From Winogradskyella sp. (GTDB taxonomy: Bacteria; Bacteroidota; Bacteroidia; Flavobacteriales; Flavobacteriaceae), in assembly GCA_028383925.1 (NCBI GenBank), contig JAOEWO010000009.1, positions 17,465-81,464 on the forward strand: 64,000 nucleotides of DNA. Direction: 5' to 3'. Shown here piece by piece: positions 61,023 through 64,000 of the stretch. The notes beneath the pieces were generated by a model, which did no database searches, was not told the origin of the DNA, and saw only the letters and a program-made list of their open reading frames with translations. Position 1 is the stretch's first letter; each line of letters opens with the position of its first letter. The position numbers were made by a program, and so were the translations under genes.

Positions 61023-62999
61023 GTGAATAATGAATTAAGACTATCGGACTGGTTGCCTACCACAAACAAAGAGGTTAAAATACGCGGATGGGAATACCTA
61101 GATGTCATCCTATTTAGTGGAGATGCCTATGTAGATCATCCAACGTTTGGTCCTGCAGTAATAGGACGTCTTTTAGAGAGTATGGGCTTGCGTGTGGCCA
61201 TTGTGCCGCAACCGAGTGTGACTGATAATCTTCAGGATTTTGTAAAAATGGGTAAGCCAAGATTATTTTTTGGTGTTACAGGTGGTTGTATGGACCCGAT
61301 GATTAGTAATTACAATGCTAATAAAAAACGTCGCGATAAAGATGCCTACACACCAAATGGTGATATAGGATTTCGTCCAGATTATGCGACATCTGTATAT
61401 TCTAAAATATTAAAAGAGAAATGGCCAGACACACCTATTTTACTTGGTGGTATTGAAGCCTCGTTACGTCGTGTAACTCATTACGACTATTGGAGCGATA
61501 CGCTAATGCCAACAATTTTAGAAACCTCTAAAGCAGATATGTTGGTCTACGGCATGGGTGAGCAACCCTTGCGTGAAGTAGTGCGTTTGTTACAAAAAGG
61601 AGTGCCTTTTAGTAGCATTACCACCGTAAAACAAACGGCAGTTTTATTAAATGAAGATGCAAAAGTTCCTAAAAATGCGAATTGGGAAGATGTAGAAATA
61701 GCATCACATAAAGTGTGTTTAAACGATAAGAAAAAATACGCTTCTAATTTTAAGGTCATTGAGCAAGAATCTAATAAGTTAGCTGCAAGACGTATTTTTC
61801 AGAAAGTAGAAGATAAGTTATTGATGATAAATCCGCCATATCCTACCATGACGGAAGCAGAGATTGATGCCTCTTTCGATTTGCCTTATACGCGTTTACC
61901 ACATCCAAAATATAACAAACGTGGACCGATACCAGCGTTTGAAATGATTAAAACCTCTATTAATATTCATCGTGGGTGTTTTGGTGGTTGTAGTTTTTGT
62001 ACCATATCGGCACACCAAGGAAAATTTATAGCATCGCGAAGTAAAGAGTCTATTTTAAGAGAAGTAGATAAAGTAGCAAACATGCCAGATTTTAAGGGCT
62101 ATTTGTCTGATATTGGTGGGCCAAGTGCCAACATGTATCAAATGAAAGGGAAGGTACAGTCTATATGCGATAAGTGTGTGGCGCCGAGTTGTATTTCTCC
62201 AGTTATTTGTAGTAATTTAGATACGTCTCACAAACCCTTAACAGAATTATACCAAGCGGTAGATAGTCATCCTAAAGTAAAGAAATCCTTTATTGGTTCT
62301 GGAATACGACACGATATGTTAGTACCAGAATTCAATAAAAACGCAGATCCAAAAGAGTTAGATGATTATACCGAAGAGGTGATGACGAAGCATGTGTCTG
62401 GCCGATTGAAAGTCGCACCAGAACATACCAGTGACCCTGTTTTAAAACTAATGCGTAAGCCCTCGTTTAGTTACTTTCATAAGTTTAAAGAACGTTTCGA
62501 TAAGATAAATATTAAGAAAGGCTTAAAGCTACAATTGATTCCTTATTTTATCTCGAATCACCCAGCTTGCGAAGTTGAGGATATGGCCAATTTGGCGGCT
62601 GAGACTAAAGACATGGGCTTTCAATTAGAGCAAGTGCAAGGCTTTACACCAACACCAATGACGGTGGCTACGGTTATTTATTATAGTGGTTACCATCCTT
62701 ACACGCTTAAAAAAGTAAACACGCCGAAAACCCGAAAAGAAAAAGACGAGCAACACCGTTTTTTCTTTTGGTATAAGGATGAAAATAAAGCGTGGATAAA
62801 AAAGACCTTAAACAAAGTAGGTCGCCCAGATTTGTTAAAAGTATTACTCCCAGAGAGAACTGAAAAATGGCGTAAAAACAAACCATCTGGTGAGGCTAAA
62901 GATACGTTTAATGATGCTGTGCCTGCTCCTGCAGTGCCCTTTAATAGACGAAAAGCTAACGATAGGTTGAAATTTAAGAGTAAGAAGAAGCGGAGGTAA
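61023..62999 (+). CDS. YgiQ-family radical SAM protein (GTG start)
   Basis: 658 residues. An N-terminal YgiQ domain (SGDAYVDHPTFGPAVIGRLLE, GVTGGCMDPMISNY, LLGGIEASLRRVTHYDYW) precedes the radical SAM core with C319-x3-C323-x2-C326 (GCFGGCSFCTISAHQGK), then the DUF3362-like C-terminus with RPDLLKVLLPER and a basic Lys/Arg tail. The reaction is unknown. The GTG is the only in-frame start that keeps the conserved beginning (MNNELRLSDWLPTTNKE). Confidence 0.93.
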   Translation: MNNELRLSDWLPTTNKEVKIRGWEYLDVILFSGDAYVDHPTFGPAVIGRLLESMGLRVAIVPQPSVTDNLQDFVKMGKPRLFFGVTGGCMDPMISNYNANKKRRDKDAYTPNGDIGFRPDYATSVYSKILKEKWPDTPILLGGIEASLRRVTHYDYWSDTLMPTILETSKADMLVYGMGEQPLREVVRLLQKGVPFSSITTVKQTAVLLNEDAKVPKNANWEDVEIASHKVCLNDKKKYASNFKVIEQESNKLAARRIFQKVEDKLLMINPPYPTMTEAEIDASFDLPYTRLPHPKYNKRGPIPAFEMIKTSINIHRGCFGGCSFCTISAHQGKFIASRSKESILREVDKVANMPDFKGYLSDIGGPSANMYQMKGKVQSICDKCVAPSCISPVICSNLDTSHKPLTELYQAVDSHPKVKKSFIGSGIRHDMLVPEFNKNADPKELDDYTEEVMTKHVSGRLKVAPEHTSDPVLKLMRKPSFSYFHKFKERFDKINIKKGLKLQLIPYFISNHPACEVEDMANLAAETKDMGFQLEQVQGFTPTPMTVATVIYYSGYHPYTLKKVNTPKTRKEKDEQHRFFFWYKDENKAWIKKTLNKVGRPDLLKVLLPERTEKWRKNKPSGEAKDTFNDAVPAPAVPFNRRKANDRLKFKSKKKRR

Positions 63000-63001
63000 T
63001 T

Positions 63002-64000
63002 TTATTGTAAAATTTTCACGAATTCTCCTATTATTCTCATATCAATACTGTTTTCTTCATTAATTATGATGCTTTCAAAACTATTATCATGGGAATTAGG
63101 TTGCAATACAATTGAATTATGTTGCCAACCTTCTTCAGTAATGGTTTTTTCACTTGAATATGTTTTAACAGTAAAAGCTGAATTAAAATCTGGGTCCAAA
63201 GAATCTCTGTTTTCTATGAGTAAAATTTTTCCACTACGAGAACCGACAACATTCTTTTTGAAGATGCATATTGAGTTATTTGGAATAGTTTTATTCATTG
63301 ATTCACCTATTACTCGACAGGCGAAATAATCATCTGATGCAAATCTTTCAGGGACAGATGTTAAGTTATATTCTTTTTCGTCTTGCATCTCACTAAAACT
63401 ACCTGCTGCGGCGTAAAAATTGTAAAGAGGGATTTTAAATTGGGATGTTTTTTCTTGTTTTTCTAATAATTCTATTTCAGGTTTTTGATTTTTTTCTATT
63501 ATTTTTTCTCTGTTTACAGCTGTTATGTAATTATACAAATCATCTTTTAAAGGTTGTTCTAATTGAAATTTAAAATGAACAACTGGTTGTCCTGAATCAG
63601 TCATTTTCGATTGCTTGATAGAGTCTTTAATAATCTCTACATCTCCCATAAAATAAAAATCAGTTCCTTCAGCATCTTCTTTTTTTACAAATAATAATAT
63701 GCGTTTTGAATCTATAACATTTTTTATTTCTTGACTTGATAATTTTCTGTTAGACCTTGATTCCCAGGCAAAAATTGATGGTGAAACAAAGTAATCATTA
63801 TACTTTATTGTGTCTTCAATGTCATCAGATTTATGGTAAGTTACAAAACAAGGGGTGATTTCATTTCTGGTTCTATATCCATAAACAGTGCTGCTTATGT
63901 CATTTTCCCAATTCAACAATCTGCATACATCTTTACGACTATATTTATTGAAAAGTATCAGTCCGTCCTTATAATAATCTTTGTTGAAATTATTATTAAA
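63002..64000 (-). CDS. DUF3427 helicase-like protein fused to a LexA-type S24 peptidase domain (N-terminus outside window)
   Basis: The frame is open to the window end (extra codons read KDGLILFNKYSRKDVCRLL before the TTG at 63919), so this is the 3' part of a longer gene. Numbered from 63919, residues ~1-135 match the DUF3427 region found at the C-terminus of DEAD/DEAH helicases that often carry a PLD nuclease (STVYGYRTRNEITPCFVTYHK, RILLFVKKEDAEGTDFYFMGD). After a helical linker, residues ~160-305 form an S24/LexA-like domain with a possible self-cleavage site A172-G173 (YNFYAAAGSFSE), nucleophile S207 (VIGESMNK) and general base K252 (FTVKTY). The helicase and nuclease parts are inferred from the family and are not visible here. 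Convergent with the YgiQ gene, only 2 bp apart. Confidence 0.75.
   Translation of the reverse strand, partial: FNNNFNKDYYKDGLILFNKYSRKDVCRLLNWENDISSTVYGYRTRNEITPCFVTYHKSDDIEDTIKYNDYFVSPSIFAWESRSNRKLSSQEIKNVIDSKRILLFVKKEDAEGTDFYFMGDVEIIKDSIKQSKMTDSGQPVVHFKFQLEQPLKDDLYNYITAVNREKIIEKNQKPEIELLEKQEKTSQFKIPLYNFYAAAGSFSEMQDEKEYNLTSVPERFASDDYFACRVIGESMNKTIPNNSICIFKKNVVGSRSGKILLIENRDSLDPDFNSAFTVKTYSSEKTITEEGWQHNSIVLQPNSHDNSFESIIINEENSIDMRIIGEFVKILQ

Overview
The window reads as chromosome of a marine-type member of the Flavobacteriaceae (Bacteroidota). This rests on very AT-rich DNA, promoters of the form TTG-N19-TAnnTTTG, almost no Shine-Dalgarno sequences, type IX secretion parts (PorT and a cargo protein with a sorting tail), a CarboxypepD_reg TonB receptor, and a ribonucleotide reductase whose ATP-cone sits on the beta subunit. 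The genus cannot be named from this alone. Most of the window is core genome; there is no prophage, insertion sequence or CRISPR array.

Layout. 1-3046: class I ribonucleotide reductase nrdB-nrdA (nrdB cut by the window start). 3174-6062: a secreted DUF6503-like protein, an OmpA-type lipoprotein gene broken by an in-frame TGA, and a chromate-family transporter. 6136-14603: a likely phosphate-acquisition block with a PiT permease fused to a PhoU-like tail, an OprO/OprP-type porin, a small MORN-like secreted protein, and a TonB receptor with a beta-helix lipoprotein. Two or three Pho-box-like 11-bp repeat arrays and a candidate small RNA lie among these genes. 14920-24584: dgt, a 56-residue membrane peptide, dxs, a TonB-like protein with a Cys cluster, tadA, a PrcB-like lipoprotein, csp, a ClC channel and aspS. 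24668-32190: a T9SS cargo protein and a four-gene efflux operon (TetR, TolC, membrane fusion protein, RND pump) with an evident operator. 32310-38357: polyprenyl synthase, a small unknown gene, an outer-membrane barrel, and sucA-sucB. 38358-38892: a 535-bp gap with two copies of a palindromic element, three terminators, two possible small RNAs and a 37-residue peptide, next to an orphan NarL-type response regulator. 39575-45870: retropepsin-like protease, tatD-ansA, tRNA-Ser(GGA), an ExbB/ExbD operon, porT and a PAP2-like protein. 45883-58854: rpoN, asnS, an MMPL/RND exporter, a DUF5686-like barrel, frr, pyrH, tsf, rpsB, rpsI, rplM and the threonylcarbamoyl-AMP synthase. 59133-64000: an ABC-F protein, a large extragenic inverted repeat, a YgiQ radical SAM protein, and the 3' part of a DUF3427 helicase-like gene that ends in a LexA-type self-cleaving domain.

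How the parts fit: PiT, porin and TonB receptor would move phosphate or a phosphorus compound across both membranes, probably under a PhoB-like regulator. The ExbB/ExbD operon can power TonB receptors. PorT exports sorting-tail cargo. The most novel signals are a roughly 97-nt candidate small RNA upstream of the porin with 12 nt of perfect complementarity to the porin leader, the duplicated palindromic element beside the response regulator, and the helicase-S24 fusion at the right edge.
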